23,027 nucleotides of DNA from Desulfopila_A sp964446655 (GCA_964446655.1 CAYUPL010000051.1:1-23027), one strand, 5' to 3'; shown: positions 1 through 8,457, counted from the stretch's first letter. Program-made: numbers and translations. The notes: generated by a model not told the origin, from the letters alone.

Positions 1-109
1 ACCACTTGGAGGTTTCTTTCAAATGTTTCCCACTTATGCATTCAAACAGTATACTCAATAAGCCTGCCGGCCGACATCGGCTTCGATCGGCTCCTCGGCA
101 ACGGCAGAA

Positions 110-919
110 TCAGTACTTGCCCACCGGCGCCAGATAGAGGGTGAACTGCTCTTCTCCATCCACCTGCAGCAGGGCATCCATAGCCTCCTGATCATAGGCG
201 GCAATGGCACAGGTACCCGCGCCGATCACCTCGCAGGCCAGGTAGAGGTTTTGACAGACATGGCCGGCATCAAGCAAAATGACCCGATGCGCCGCCTCCA
301 GATAGCGCCACTCCATGCGATAGGGCACCGTTGCCCAGACGAATACGGCAGCGCTGTCCGCCACAAACTTCTGGCCGAAGACAGCCTGGGAAATTCGGGA
401 TTTGAAGTGACTGTCCGCCGCGTAGAGATATACCAGTTCATGCGATAGAGGCAAATACCGATAAAGCCCCGGCGACAAGGTTTCCACTCCATGGACAAAC
501 AGATAGGTCTCAAAGCTGTGTCTCGCTCCGGCTGACGGTACTGTACGAAAATGGGGCTGCCCCTTCTGGGCATGTCGCTGCCCCTGAGTGGCCCAGAGGA
601 GAAAGGCCAGTTCTTCAATCTTCAAGCTGGTGTTGTTGAATTTCCGCCTGCTCTGCCGGTTGCTTATGGCTTCCAACACATCTGTTTTCGGCACAACAGC
701 GCTCCACGATTTCCGCTCCGGCAAAGCGATGCGGCCAAGCTCCGCCTCAACCGGCTCCTCCATTGGCGGCATGGCCACTCCTCTATGCTGGCCGCTGGCC
801 CGAAAATCGATTGTTTTGCGTATGCTGTCCTTGAGAAAGTAGCGGTATTTACTAAAATCATTCATGTTTTTCATCTCATCCATATCATCCATATCATTGC
901 AGGGTTGTCTCGCTGTCAT
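110..919 (-). CDS. SagB/ThcOx-type nitroreductase-family dehydrogenase
   Basis: This is an FMN-dependent oxidoreductase of the nitroreductase fold, SagB/ThcOx branch. The family includes azoline oxidases of RiPP pathways and many stand-alone cytoplasmic enzymes of unknown substrate. Seen in the protein (269 aa from this start): RQSRRKF at about 88-94, the usual N-terminal FMN phosphate-binding Arg cluster; PSAGARHS at about 128-135; and a C-terminal LLDAGHVCQNLYLACEVIG helix at about 215-233 ending in LAPVGK. The start is uncertain. A GTG lies at 946, but the ATG at 919 follows a purine-rich GGAAGAGAGA stretch, and four more in-frame ATGs crowd the next 60 bases in an Asp/Met-rich stretch. 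No YcaO cyclodehydratase or precursor peptide is visible nearby, so a RiPP role is not supported. It lies 87 bases downstream of the iron-sulfur gene on the same strand, probably one transcript. Confidence 0.85.
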   Translation of the reverse strand: MTARQPCNDMDDMDEMKNMNDFSKYRYFLKDSIRKTIDFRASGQHRGVAMPPMEEPVEAELGRIALPERKSWSAVVPKTDVLEAISNRQSRRKFNNTSLKIEELAFLLWATQGQRHAQKGQPHFRTVPSAGARHSFETYLFVHGVETLSPGLYRYLPLSHELVYLYAADSHFKSRISQAVFGQKFVADSAAVFVWATVPYRMEWRYLEAAHRVILLDAGHVCQNLYLACEVIGAGTCAIAAYDQEAMDALLQVDGEEQFTLYLAPVGKY

Positions 920-1006
920 GCTGTCTCTCTTCCACGGGGCTTGCACTTCAGCGACGGTTCCGCGGCAGGGGATATGCAGTGACAGCTCGCATCACAGTCA
1001 GTGTTT

Positions 1007-1822
1007 TCAATCATTTCCCACAGGACAGGCTAACTCACACTCCCGGCAGAATCTAACCAGCTTACCGGGTTTCTCATACCTTTCCAGCGTAACTGCTTCA
1101 TACTCCTCAGCCTGTCTATCCATACGCCTGCCGCACGGCAGCCTGTTATAGGCTCCTGTACGGCCCGGTAACTCCTTAATGGTGTAATCTTCTCTGCTAT
1201 AAACAACATCGGCGAAAGCATCTTCCGGGCAGGCTTTTCGACAGGGTATATGGCAATCGAGGCAAGGGGCAAAATCCGTGGGACCGGTGCTGGGCAGATC
1301 CTTATCTATAAGCAGAACCTTAAGCCTCTGCCGTGGACCAAAACGAGGCGTAATGAGCAGATTATTCAAGCCGATGCAACCAAGACCCGCCAATACTGCG
1401 GCATCTTTCATAAAGATACCGCCCAGCTCGATCTGATAGGGCACCTTGAAACAGCACACCCCTTTATCCTTTTCCAACCATGCCGCAATGTTTGCCATGA
1501 TCGAAATAAGGATTTTATTTCCCGCTGTATTGCCAAACGTTGACTCCCCTCCCAGAATCCACCAGTCAAGTTCCGGCTTCTGTCGGGGGTGAGAGACCGA
1601 TATGACAATGGCGGATTTCGCCCCCTCCGGCCACTTAACGACTCTCCTGCCAACCCCTGCCAGCTCTTTAACGGCGGCGGCATCACCCTGCGGTATTCTT
1701 TCAATGATATAATGAGATGGTGATTGCTTCAAATCCGCAACCTTTGCAATTCCCGCAAGATCCGCCCCAAACTCCTTTGCCTTTGTTATAATTTCGTTAC
1801 TGTGTAGCTGCTCCGCATACAT
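1007..1822 (-). CDS. QueG-like double [4Fe-4S] cluster protein
   Basis: The 271-aa protein resembles the C-terminal half of epoxyqueuosine reductase (QueG) and related reductive dehalogenase-like ferredoxin proteins. Seen: AAVLAGLGCIGLNNLLITPRFGPRQRL at about 141-167, typical of QueG-like proteins; then C187-x2-C190-x3-C194-x3-C198-P; and a second set, C230 plus C259-x2-C262-x3-C266-P, enough for two [4Fe-4S] clusters. True QueG is longer and also binds B12. The queuosine role is not assured, and many such proteins are unassigned anaerobic redox enzymes. The start is fixed by a textbook AAGGAGGT eight bases before the ATG at 1822. The upstream in-frame ATG at 1846 has none. A 13-bp palindrome lies about 78 bases upstream. 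The SagB-type gene follows on the same strand. Confidence 0.8.
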   Translation of the reverse strand: MYAEQLHSNEIITKAKEFGADLAGIAKVADLKQSPSHYIIERIPQGDAAAVKELAGVGRRVVKWPEGAKSAIVISVSHPRQKPELDWWILGGESTFGNTAGNKILISIMANIAAWLEKDKGVCCFKVPYQIELGGIFMKDAAVLAGLGCIGLNNLLITPRFGPRQRLKVLLIDKDLPSTGPTDFAPCLDCHIPCRKACPEDAFADVVYSREDYTIKELPGRTGAYNRLPCGRRMDRQAEEYEAVTLERYEKPGKLVRFCRECELACPVGND

Positions 1823-1899
1823 TATCAAGTACCTCCTTGCAGTCATACTATCAAATTCATATGCAAAACAAAAGGGAGGTAGCCTAAAATGTGATCGCC

Positions 1900-1912
1900 C
1901 GTATACTATACG
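1900..1912. promoter_or_regulatory. 13-bp palindrome, candidate operator
   Basis: CGTATA-C-TATACG is a perfect 6-bp inverted repeat around a single base, about 78 bp upstream of the iron-sulfur gene start on the minus strand. Size and position suit a dimeric repressor site such as that of a GntR-type regulator. No regulator gene is adjacent, so the assignment is only by form. Confidence 0.3.
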
Positions 1913-1987
1913 TATCCGGCGGATTTCTTAGTCGCAAGAGACCTTTGATGATCTCGTAAAAAAGTCATTGAAGGTGCCGAGATGGGC

Positions 1988-2004
1988 TCTGCGATAAGCG
2001 CAGA
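1988..2004 (-). terminator. weak hairpin downstream of the radical SAM gene
   Basis: TCTGCG and CGCAGA form a 6-bp stem with a 5-base loop, 14 bases beyond the radical SAM stop codon on the minus strand. A T-run follows only about 25 bases later, so this is not a classic intrinsic terminator. It is the only structure seen in the gap at 1847-2017 besides the 13-bp palindrome. Confidence 0.25.
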
Positions 2005-2017
2005 CTTCGAGAAAGGC

Positions 2018-3355
2018 TTACAACGAGCGTTGCGGTCGAGTCAGGGAACGGATGGATTTATAGCTGTCATGGTTCCAGAAAAAGGAGATGCCGGTACTGA
2101 ACAGGGATCGTGTCCGCCAGAACGTCTTCATGCCTCGCGGCAGCGAACGTCGGATCGAAGCAACCTGTCGGTATGCCTCGATAAGGTTGGTGTACAACTC
2201 CGCCCGGCTCATCTGTTTCGGTTCGAAAACAGGTTCGAAGATATTGTACGACTCCCAGTCATCCGGATAATTCGTCAACGAAAGCCGTCCTTGCCGCTCC
2301 ATTTCCTGGTACAGCAGGGTTCCGGGAAGAGGTGTCTGAATACTGAGCTGGACCGCATCGATTCCCGAAGAAAAAATAAAATCCAGCGTCGTCCTGAAGG
2401 TGTCCAGGTTATCCTGATCGGTGCCGAATATAAATCCACCGATAACGGCGATACCATGATCCTGAATTTTTCTGATCGAATCCTTAAAATTACGAGTATT
2501 CGGCCTGAGGTTCATATTTTTGTTCAAACCGAGCAGCACCTCTTCGCGAATGGACTCAAAACCAATAAGAAATGCTTTTGCACCGCTGCCGGCAGCGGCT
2601 TTGAGGAGATCGGGCTGCTCCACAATATTCAGGCAGGTCTGTCCACCCCATTCCTTACCGCAGGCCCTGATCCGATCAAATAGAGCAAATGCCCTCTGCG
2701 TGCACCGTTGGCCCGAACCGATGATATTATCGTCGATAATGAACAACCGCCGATCAGGAATGGACTCAAGTTCGCGTCCCACCATCTCAACATCCCGCAT
2801 TCTGTACTGCCCGCCGTTGAAAAGCGTCACTGAACAGAATTTGCAGTTGTGCGGACATCCCCTGGAAGTCTGAACTGTCTGGACAAAATATTTGCTTTTC
2901 AACAAGTCTCGCCTCGGCAAGCGCAGCTCACCAAGCACCGGACGAACAGCCACCTGGTACTTACTCTGCAGACGGCCGTGTTCGAAATCCCGTAAAAGGG
3001 CCGGCCAGACCTCCTCGGCTTCCCCGACCACTATAACATCGGCAAAGGCCGAGGCTTCATCGGGTACCATGGAGACATGGATACCTCCCAGCACAACCTT
3101 CACCCCGCGCTTTTTGAACTCACGGCTGATGGCGTAGGCCCGCGGAGCCAGGGGCGTCATGCAGGTTATTGCCACCAGGTCGGCAGGTGCGTCAAAATCA
3201 ATATCTTCAAACACCTCATCGATTATTTCCACCTCATAACTGTCCGGAGTATAGGCGGCCAGCATCATCAGGTTCAGGGGAGGCAAGGCAAGAACGCGGA
3301 CATTATCGAGAAGATTGGTTCTGTAGGCAGGGTTGATAAATACAATTTTTTTCAT
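2018..3355 (-). CDS. B12-binding-domain radical SAM protein
   Basis: A cytoplasmic radical SAM enzyme with an N-terminal cobalamin-binding-like Rossmann domain, 445 aa from the start chosen. Seen: MKKIVFINPAY opening and the B12-domain landmarks ALPPLNLMMLAAYTPD (about 23-38) and VVLGGIHVSMVPDEA (about 87-101). The cluster-binding C167-x3-C171-x2-C174 sits in TSRGCPHNCKFCS, followed by the TIM-barrel segment ending near FEPVFEPKQMS. The family includes methylases and ring-forming enzymes such as BchE and hopanoid or bacteriochlorophyll modifiers; the substrate here cannot be read. The DxHxxG cobalamin ligand motif is not visible, as is common in this class. ATG 3355 gives the conserved MKKIVFINP start. 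An in-frame ATG at 3382 with a weak GGA is possible. The gene stands alone between a 171-bp gap to the iron-sulfur gene and the repeat array upstream. Confidence 0.87.
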   Translation of the reverse strand: MKKIVFINPAYRTNLLDNVRVLALPPLNLMMLAAYTPDSYEVEIIDEVFEDIDFDAPADLVAITCMTPLAPRAYAISREFKKRGVKVVLGGIHVSMVPDEASAFADVIVVGEAEEVWPALLRDFEHGRLQSKYQVAVRPVLGELRLPRRDLLKSKYFVQTVQTSRGCPHNCKFCSVTLFNGGQYRMRDVEMVGRELESIPDRRLFIIDDNIIGSGQRCTQRAFALFDRIRACGKEWGGQTCLNIVEQPDLLKAAAGSGAKAFLIGFESIREEVLLGLNKNMNLRPNTRNFKDSIRKIQDHGIAVIGGFIFGTDQDNLDTFRTTLDFIFSSGIDAVQLSIQTPLPGTLLYQEMERQGRLSLTNYPDDWESYNIFEPVFEPKQMSRAELYTNLIEAYRQVASIRRSLPRGMKTFWRTRSLFSTGISFFWNHDSYKSIRSLTRPQRSL

Positions 3356-3556
3356 AGCGTAAAAATAGAGAGATGAAAGCATATTTTCCGACTGACGGGA
3401 CTACACCACCCTATCCTTTTTTGCCAAGCCCGTCCAGTTGATAATGAGTCTTGTTCCATACCTTCATTGCCGCCCTGGTGGTCATACAGACATTTTTTTT
3501 TCTGATTACGTACGAAACTCAGCAAAATCCCATGGGCTGCTAGCGACTCGGCAGCT

Positions 3557-3844
3557 AGGGGACTGATTTTATTTTTCTTCTTGAATCCGGGAGACAGATT
3601 TATTTTCACACAATAACGTGAAAAAAAATCAGTCCCCTCAGTCTATCCAAGAAAAATTGAATCTGTCTCCCGGATAAAGAGATCATGGCTGAGGATTATA
3701 CGTAATCACATATTTTTTGCAGGACTTCGCCCGACAATGACTTATATTTTCCCTCATGATCACCTTTGTAAGACTGAGGGGACTGATCGGAGTCTGCACT
3801 TACCTTTTTTTCACATTGTTTTGTGAAAATAAATCTGTCTCCCG
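3557..3844. repeat. REP/MITE-like inverted-repeat array
   Basis: Six copies of two short arms lie within 290 bases. Arm A (GGGGACTGAT plus T/A tract) is forward at 3558 and 3778 and reversed at about 3627-3640. Arm B (GGGAGACAGATTTA) is forward at about 3590 and reversed at about 3660-3672 and 3831-3844. The blocks at 3590-3642 and 3773-3844 are imperfect inverted copies of each other (B arm, a CAC...GTG mini-hairpin with A-run, then A arm ending CCCCTCAG), flanking about 130 bases. Such GGGGACTGATTTTA / GGGAGACAGATTTA termini resemble the palindromic elements moved by REP-associated Y1 transposases. No transposase is present here, so these would be non-autonomous copies. The array fills most of the 493-base gap at 3383-3875 and abuts the lipoprotein gene. 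Confidence 0.65.
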
Positions 3845-3875
3845 TATTCATACAAACCACAACCAAAGTGCCGAG

Positions 3876-4406
3876 ATGAAAACGTATTGTAAAATCAATT
3901 TCCCGGGATATGCAGCCATTATACTCCTTCTGCTGTTGTCTTCCTGCGCCATGGCGCCAAAGAGCCATCTTGGCGACAAGGCCATGACAGAGGAGCGCAT
4001 CGAGCTGAAAAGCACAACAGAGCAGGAAATCTGGTCTACCGGAGATCTCTCCATGTATTACGACCTGTTCGATAAAACCACCTTTTTCGACCTCAACGGC
4101 TTTGTCGACATCAGCACCAGTGTCACCAATACCTTCCCCCAGGCCGACTTTCTCTCTATTTACGTCTATCTTCTCGACAACGAGGGCGTCGCCACCAGCC
4201 GACATACTCTGCGGCCGAATATTTCCAAATACAATACCTTTCCGGAAAAAGTGCGCTTTAGTGCCACCCTGCCTAAAGACCGGAACACGGCTGCCATAGC
4301 CTTCGGCTATTGGGGCAACTTCGTCAGTATTGAGGCGGCGGAAGGCGGAATAAATCGCGGTTATGAGAAAATCGAATGGGAAATCCACCATAATCCCTTC
4401 AGGTAG
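3876..4406 (+). CDS. small predicted lipoprotein of unknown function
   Basis: The 176-aa product starts with a lipoprotein signal peptide: positive MKTYCK, a hydrophobic run AAIILLLLL, and lipobox LSSC with the acylated Cys at 24. Residue +2 is Ala rather than Asp, which predicts outer-membrane sorting by the Lol system in a Gram-negative cell. The mature part is a compact, probably beta-rich domain (FVDISTSVTN, LSIYVYLLDNEG, VRFSATLPKDRNTAAIAFGYWGNF), with no family that I recognise. The frame stays open upstream to 3756, but that extension is inside the repeat array and would bury the signal peptide, so ATG 3876 is preferred. The ribosome binding site is weak. No partner gene is on the same strand. 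Confidence 0.75.
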   Translation: MKTYCKINFPGYAAIILLLLLSSCAMAPKSHLGDKAMTEERIELKSTTEQEIWSTGDLSMYYDLFDKTTFFDLNGFVDISTSVTNTFPQADFLSIYVYLLDNEGVATSRHTLRPNISKYNTFPEKVRFSATLPKDRNTAAIAFGYWGNFVSIEAAEGGINRGYEKIEWEIHHNPFR

Positions 4407-4562
4407 AGTCCGCCCAGGAAAGAACACTTTTCTTCTCAACCAAAATTCTCCATGAATCCAACCACAGACATACAACTGATATTCCGAGGAATGAATTTTG
4501 AGAGCGACAAAAGGTTGGTACGAAAGTGCCGTTTTTGGACAGGTGCTATCCAGCGAAGGGAT

Positions 4563-4946
4563 CTATATGTCGTTACACATTAGAGCTATGTCCTCTGCCT
4601 CTGCAAGGGATGACACATAAATCGGTTTATAATTATCAATAGCAGAGGTCATCCGGTCCAGCTGGCGGACTATAATTTTCGGTCGGTCAACAATCCAAAT
4701 AACAGGACCGACTTGACTGCTTTGCAAGAACCCGGCAATTTTCAGAAAACAGGGGACACAATTGAGATAGGCCAAAGAGGCTTGAGTGAGATCGGTGATG
4801 ACGATAAAATCTTTTTGCAGATCGGCAACACCGAAGCGGATTTCAGAATAAAGGTCTTCAGCAATCCTGCGACTGATTACTCCGCGTATGGTGATAATTA
4901 CTCTGTTGGAGCCGATATCGGTACGCACCTCTGCCTGTTTTTTCAT
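4563..4946 (-). CDS. small STAS-like protein
   Basis: A 127-aa cytoplasmic protein without membrane segments. The pattern VIITIRGVISRRIAEDLYSEIR...DFIVITDLTQASL...GPVIWIVDRP (beta, helix, beta-Asp turn, helix, beta) fits a STAS/SpoIIAA-like or SEC14-like single-domain fold. The Asp at about 52 sits where anti-anti-sigma factors carry their DS(S/T) motif, but no phosphorylatable Ser follows it directly. Regulation by phosphorylation is therefore not supported. ATG 4946 follows GGCGGGATGTACA. An in-frame start at 5024 would add 26 residues without similarity to the fold. It is an isolated gene, and the family assignment is by fold pattern only. Confidence 0.6.
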   Translation of the reverse strand: MKKQAEVRTDIGSNRVIITIRGVISRRIAEDLYSEIRFGVADLQKDFIVITDLTQASLAYLNCVPCFLKIAGFLQSSQVGPVIWIVDRPKIIVRQLDRMTSAIDNYKPIYVSSLAEAEDIALMCNDI

Positions 4947-5388
4947 TGTACATCCCGCCACATGAACACCGTCTGCTACTCCATGACTTTCAGTTGCATG
5001 ATACCTGGGTAACTTCTTTGGCACATATGTCGAACAACCTACGCGGCAAAGATTAGGACAATGTTAAAAATTCTATAGAGTTTCGATTGTCTCTGTTCTA
5101 TCCGGTTTCTCGCGGAAACATATCGACGGCAGACGGTAACGCATCTGTATGAGGCTGTTTTCAGTTATTTTTCCGTTAAAAATTGCCCCTGCAGGTTGTC
5201 TCGTGAGGCAGTGCAAAATGGCCGTTTTCGCTCTGAAAAATAAAGACATTTCAAATCATTCCGCCCAAACCCTTTCCCGCCGACACAAGACAATTCATTA
5301 GATTATTGTGAGCCACAGACTCAAGCCTAACGGTTCTACGTCGTTATTATCCGTATGTGCCCATTGCCTCTAACATTGCGCTAATATA

Positions 5389-5598
5389 AGCAGAGTAAGC
5401 TGCTGTTTCGCTGCTCTGGAAAACAAGAGCGAATAGCAGCAACNNNNNNNNNNNNNNNNNNNNNNNNNNNNNNNNNNNNNNNNNNNNNNNNNNNNNNNNN
5501 NNNNNNNNNNNNNNNNNNNNNNNNNNNNNNNNNNNNNNNNNNNAGCAGAGTAAGCTGCTGTTTCGCTGCTCTGGAAAACAAGAGCGAATAGCAGCAAC
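5389..5598. repeat. identical 55-bp copies flanking a 100-N gap
   Basis: The 55 bases at 5389-5443 and at 5544-5598 are identical end to end, and both abut the N run exactly. A round 100-N spacer between contig ends sharing exactly 55 bases is the usual mark of two contigs overlapping by one k-mer that a scaffolder failed to merge. A true tandem repeat cannot be excluded. Confidence 0.85.
5554..5595 (+). promoter_or_regulatory. long imperfect hairpin in the GGDEF-EAL leader
   Basis: GCTGCTGTTTCGCTGCTCT pairs with AGAGCGAATAGCAGC across the 8-base loop GGAAAACA, with small internal mismatches. It ends about 45 bases before the ATG at 5641. A copy lies on the other side of the N gap. It could be a leader RNA structure or an operator. 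It has no T-run, so it is not a terminator. Confidence 0.35.
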
Positions 5599-5640
5599 CA
5601 TTTCTGATGCGGTTGATGAATTATTCAGGGGAATAACGGC

Positions 5641-8457
5641 ATGAGAACATTTCAACAGAAAAGTGGCATCAGATTACGATACGCCTTTGGTCTCAGCGTT
5701 ATCGCTGTTTTAATCACTGCCTCCTTTATTACAATGCAGAAAGTCGTCTCGGATCAGCGAGACTTCTCCACTCTGGTCAACCTGGCAGGGCACCAGGCCG
5801 GCCTCTCCAACCGGATCGCGTATTTCAGCAGCCTGATGGTGACAACAGATGATGAAACGGAGTTCGATATGGCCAAAGCCCAGGTCGGCAGGACGATCAA
5901 CAAAATGAAAACAGCACACACCATCCTGCGCAACGGCGACCCGGAGAAGGATATTCCCCTGGTCCTCAATGACAATCTCGTCGTTATTTACGAAGATTCC
6001 ATGGTAGGGCTTGACACGGCCTTAGCAAACTTTCTTGAGCGGGCCCGGAATTTGTATGACGGTGAGATGAACGATTTGCACACCGGCTCCATCGATTATA
6101 TTTATTTAACAACCTATGGCCCCCATGTTTTAGAACCGATGCTGGATGCTGCAGTGGAGGAGTATGGTAAAATCGGGCGCGAAGCGATCTTGAAGATCGA
6201 GAGACTGGAAACCGCAATCTGGTTCGCCACCATTGTCACCCTGTTGCTGGAGGTATGCTTTATCTTTCTCCCGCTTGAACGCCACATTCATAAAACACTT
6301 GCATCCCTGCAATCCTCAATCAACGCCTTGACCAATACCCGCCAACGACTGCTTGCCGCCCAGAAACTGGCCGCGGTTGGTGATTGGGAACTTGTCGTTG
6401 ATGAAGGTCATTTAACATGGTCCGATCAAGTCTACGAGATCTGCGGTGTTTCTCCCGAAAATTTCAATGTTTCGCTGGACAGCGCCATGGATCTGATACA
6501 TCCGGAAGACAGAGCCATGGTGCGCACCACCCTGCAGCGCTCCACTGTCAAAAAGAAACCTTTGCAAATAGAATACCGCATCGTCAGGCCGGACGGAAAT
6601 GTGCGTCTCGTTTACCAGCAAGCCGAGATCTTTGCGGCAAAAAATGACAATACTGTAATGATATCGGGAATCATACAGGATATTACCGAGCGAAAAGAGC
6701 TTTCCGCACGCCTGGAAAAACTCTCCGAGCATATACCCGGATTTCTTTTCCAATACCACTCAAGTCCGGCCGGTCTCTCAAGATTTCCTTATGTCAGTCA
6801 GGGAATTGAAGACGCCTGCGGCATTAACCGGCCGCAACTCGAAACCGATCCTGAAACGATGTTCAAACTTGTACATACTGATGATATACCAAGGCTGCGC
6901 CAGTCTTTCCAAACATCTGGACAGATGCTGCAGACCTGGCACGAGAGATACCGCTTTCATCATCTGCAAAAGGGCGAAATCTGGCTGGAAGGCCATGCCA
7001 GTCCCGAAAGACTGAATGACGGCTCCACACTCTGGTACGGCTACATCTGGGATATAACCGCCGGCAAACACTCCGAAGACCGTATCAAACAACTTGCTCT
7101 CTACGATCCGCTCACCGGCCTGGCCAACCGCCGCCTCCTCAAAGACCGTATCCTTCATGCAATAGCTACCTCCCGCCGCAACAGCAATTTCGGGGCCGTT
7201 ATCATGCTGGATCTGGACAACTTCAAAACCCTCAACGACACCAGGGGGCACGATGTCGGTGATGCCCTGCTGGTGGAGGTCGCCGCCAGGCTTCAAGGCT
7301 GCGTTCGCGAAACGGATACCATCGCCAGGCTGGGAGGGGATGAGTTTGTCGTCGTCCTTGAATGGCTCGGCATAACGGAAGAAAAAAGCCGGAGAAAAGC
7401 CCTTGATGTCGCAGAGAAAATACGGGTTGCATTGGGCCGCGCCTACGTTCTGGAAGAGAAAAATCATGCCCATCATGCCAGCGCCAGCATAGGTGTAACT
7501 CTGTTTCAGAACAACCGGCTCAGCGAAGGAGAGCTGTTGAAGCGTGCCGATGTGGCTATGTACGAGGCCAAGGATTACGGTCGCAACAGGGTATGCCTCT
7601 ACAACGAAGAGCGACAGAACGCCATCAATAGACGTACGGCCATGGCCTCTGCCATGCAGCAGGCCTTGGAAAACAATGAGTTCCGTCTCTTTTTTCAACC
7701 GCAGATTTCCGCCGGCGGCAGGATCTGCGGAGCCGAGGCCTTGCTGCGCTGGTTTCCACCCGGGAAAGACCCTGTCATGCCCGGGGATTTCATCCCGGTT
7801 GCCGAAGACACCAACTTCATCCAGCCTCTGGGAGAATGGGTTCTGACGGAGGCGTGCCGCTGTATCGCCGCTCTCAAGAACTACGATCTGCCCGAGTCTT
7901 TCGCCGTTGCCGTCAACATCAGCGCCCGCCAATTTACCGAGGAGTGCTTTGTCAATAAAGTTCGATCAATAATTGCCTCAAATTCAGTGGATGTTCGACG
8001 TCTGAAATTTGAGTTGACCGAAAGCTGCCTGGTACAGGATCATGACCACAGCCAAACCATCCTCAGAGCCATTCGTGATATGGGGATACACATAGAGCTC
8101 GATGATTTCGGTACCGGCTACTCGTCGTTGCACGCGCTTAACAATCTCCCTTTGAGTACTCTAAAGATAGACGGCTCATTGATTATGGGACTTGAAGAAG
8201 AACCGCGAGGGAAAGCCATCGTCAGAGCGACCATTGCCATGGCCAGAGCTATGGCCCTTAATATTATCGCAGAATGCGTTGAGACGGAGCAGCAGAAAGA
8301 ATTTCTTATCAACGAAGGTTGCGACATGATGCAGGGTTTTCTCTTCGCACGTCCCATGCCCTTTGCTGACTTCAAACACTATCTCAAAGTACGGCTGCCC
8401 TTATCGGTGCAAGAATCGGAAAGAAACGAGAACATTGCCTTTGCCTGTAAAAATTAA
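5641..8457 (+). CDS. membrane PAS-GGDEF-EAL c-di-GMP turnover protein
   Basis: A 938-aa inner-membrane sensor predicted to make and/or degrade cyclic di-GMP. Order: TM1 (about 15-36); a periplasmic PilJ-type four-helix region (STLVNLAGHQAGLSNRIAYFS near 43-63); TM2 (about 192-212); PAS (about 240-355); a second PAS (about 358-475); GGDEF (about 480-650); EAL (about 665-920). The diguanylate cyclase site is an intact GGDEF at about 566-570, with an intact RxxD inhibitory site (RETD) five residues before it. The phosphodiesterase residues also look complete: EALLRW (about 698), NISARQF, ELTES, DDFGTGYSSL (about 821-830), LKID and AECVE. Sequence alone does not say which activity dominates. AGGGGA lies upstream of the ATG. 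The PstS/OmpA fusion follows 43 bases later, a likely operon. Confidence 0.93.
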   Translation: MRTFQQKSGIRLRYAFGLSVIAVLITASFITMQKVVSDQRDFSTLVNLAGHQAGLSNRIAYFSSLMVTTDDETEFDMAKAQVGRTINKMKTAHTILRNGDPEKDIPLVLNDNLVVIYEDSMVGLDTALANFLERARNLYDGEMNDLHTGSIDYIYLTTYGPHVLEPMLDAAVEEYGKIGREAILKIERLETAIWFATIVTLLLEVCFIFLPLERHIHKTLASLQSSINALTNTRQRLLAAQKLAAVGDWELVVDEGHLTWSDQVYEICGVSPENFNVSLDSAMDLIHPEDRAMVRTTLQRSTVKKKPLQIEYRIVRPDGNVRLVYQQAEIFAAKNDNTVMISGIIQDITERKELSARLEKLSEHIPGFLFQYHSSPAGLSRFPYVSQGIEDACGINRPQLETDPETMFKLVHTDDIPRLRQSFQTSGQMLQTWHERYRFHHLQKGEIWLEGHASPERLNDGSTLWYGYIWDITAGKHSEDRIKQLALYDPLTGLANRRLLKDRILHAIATSRRNSNFGAVIMLDLDNFKTLNDTRGHDVGDALLVEVAARLQGCVRETDTIARLGGDEFVVVLEWLGITEEKSRRKALDVAEKIRVALGRAYVLEEKNHAHHASASIGVTLFQNNRLSEGELLKRADVAMYEAKDYGRNRVCLYNEERQNAINRRTAMASAMQQALENNEFRLFFQPQISAGGRICGAEALLRWFPPGKDPVMPGDFIPVAEDTNFIQPLGEWVLTEACRCIAALKNYDLPESFAVAVNISARQFTEECFVNKVRSIIASNSVDVRRLKFELTESCLVQDHDHSQTILRAIRDMGIHIELDDFGTGYSSLHALNNLPLSTLKIDGSLIMGLEEEPRGKAIVRATIAMARAMALNIIAECVETEQQKEFLINEGCDMMQGFLFARPMPFADFKHYLKVRLPLSVQESERNENIAFACKN

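Larger units (their letters stand above)
5025..5640. other. intergenic region with scaffold gap
   Basis: This holds the divergent upstream regions of the STAS-like gene and the GGDEF-EAL gene. No convincing ORF or known riboswitch motif (including c-di-GMP GEMM) was found. It contains 100 N at 5444-5543, flanked by identical 55-base sequences at 5389-5443 and 5544-5598. If these are one sequence, the true spacer is about 155 bases shorter. Confidence 0.7.

Noticed and set aside
61..109. GCCGA-TG-TCGGC palindrome after the SagB-type gene as a terminator
   Set aside because: The stem is short and no T-run follows on the minus strand.
110..1822. Thiazole/oxazole RiPP gene cluster because of the SagB-type enzyme
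   Set aside because: No YcaO protein, E1-like partner, precursor peptide or transporter is visible in the neighbourhood.
1982..2683. 233-codon plus-strand open frame
   Set aside because: It lies entirely opposite the radical SAM gene, whose motifs are clear, and its translation has no recognisable domain.
3352..3609. 85-codon minus-strand frame
   Set aside because: It begins inside the REP-like array and overlaps the radical SAM start; its content is low-complexity Lys-rich and shows no fold.
3696..4475. 259-codon minus-strand frame
   Set aside because: It lies opposite the lipoprotein gene, which has a signal peptide and lipobox, and it crosses the repeat array.
5025..5640. c-di-GMP riboswitch ahead of the GGDEF-EAL gene
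   Set aside because: The conserved GEMM core and tetraloop/receptor elements could not be found in the leader.
6778..7932. 384-codon minus-strand frame
   Set aside because: It is the antisense of the PAS, GGDEF and EAL domains; its length follows from the codon bias of the real gene.
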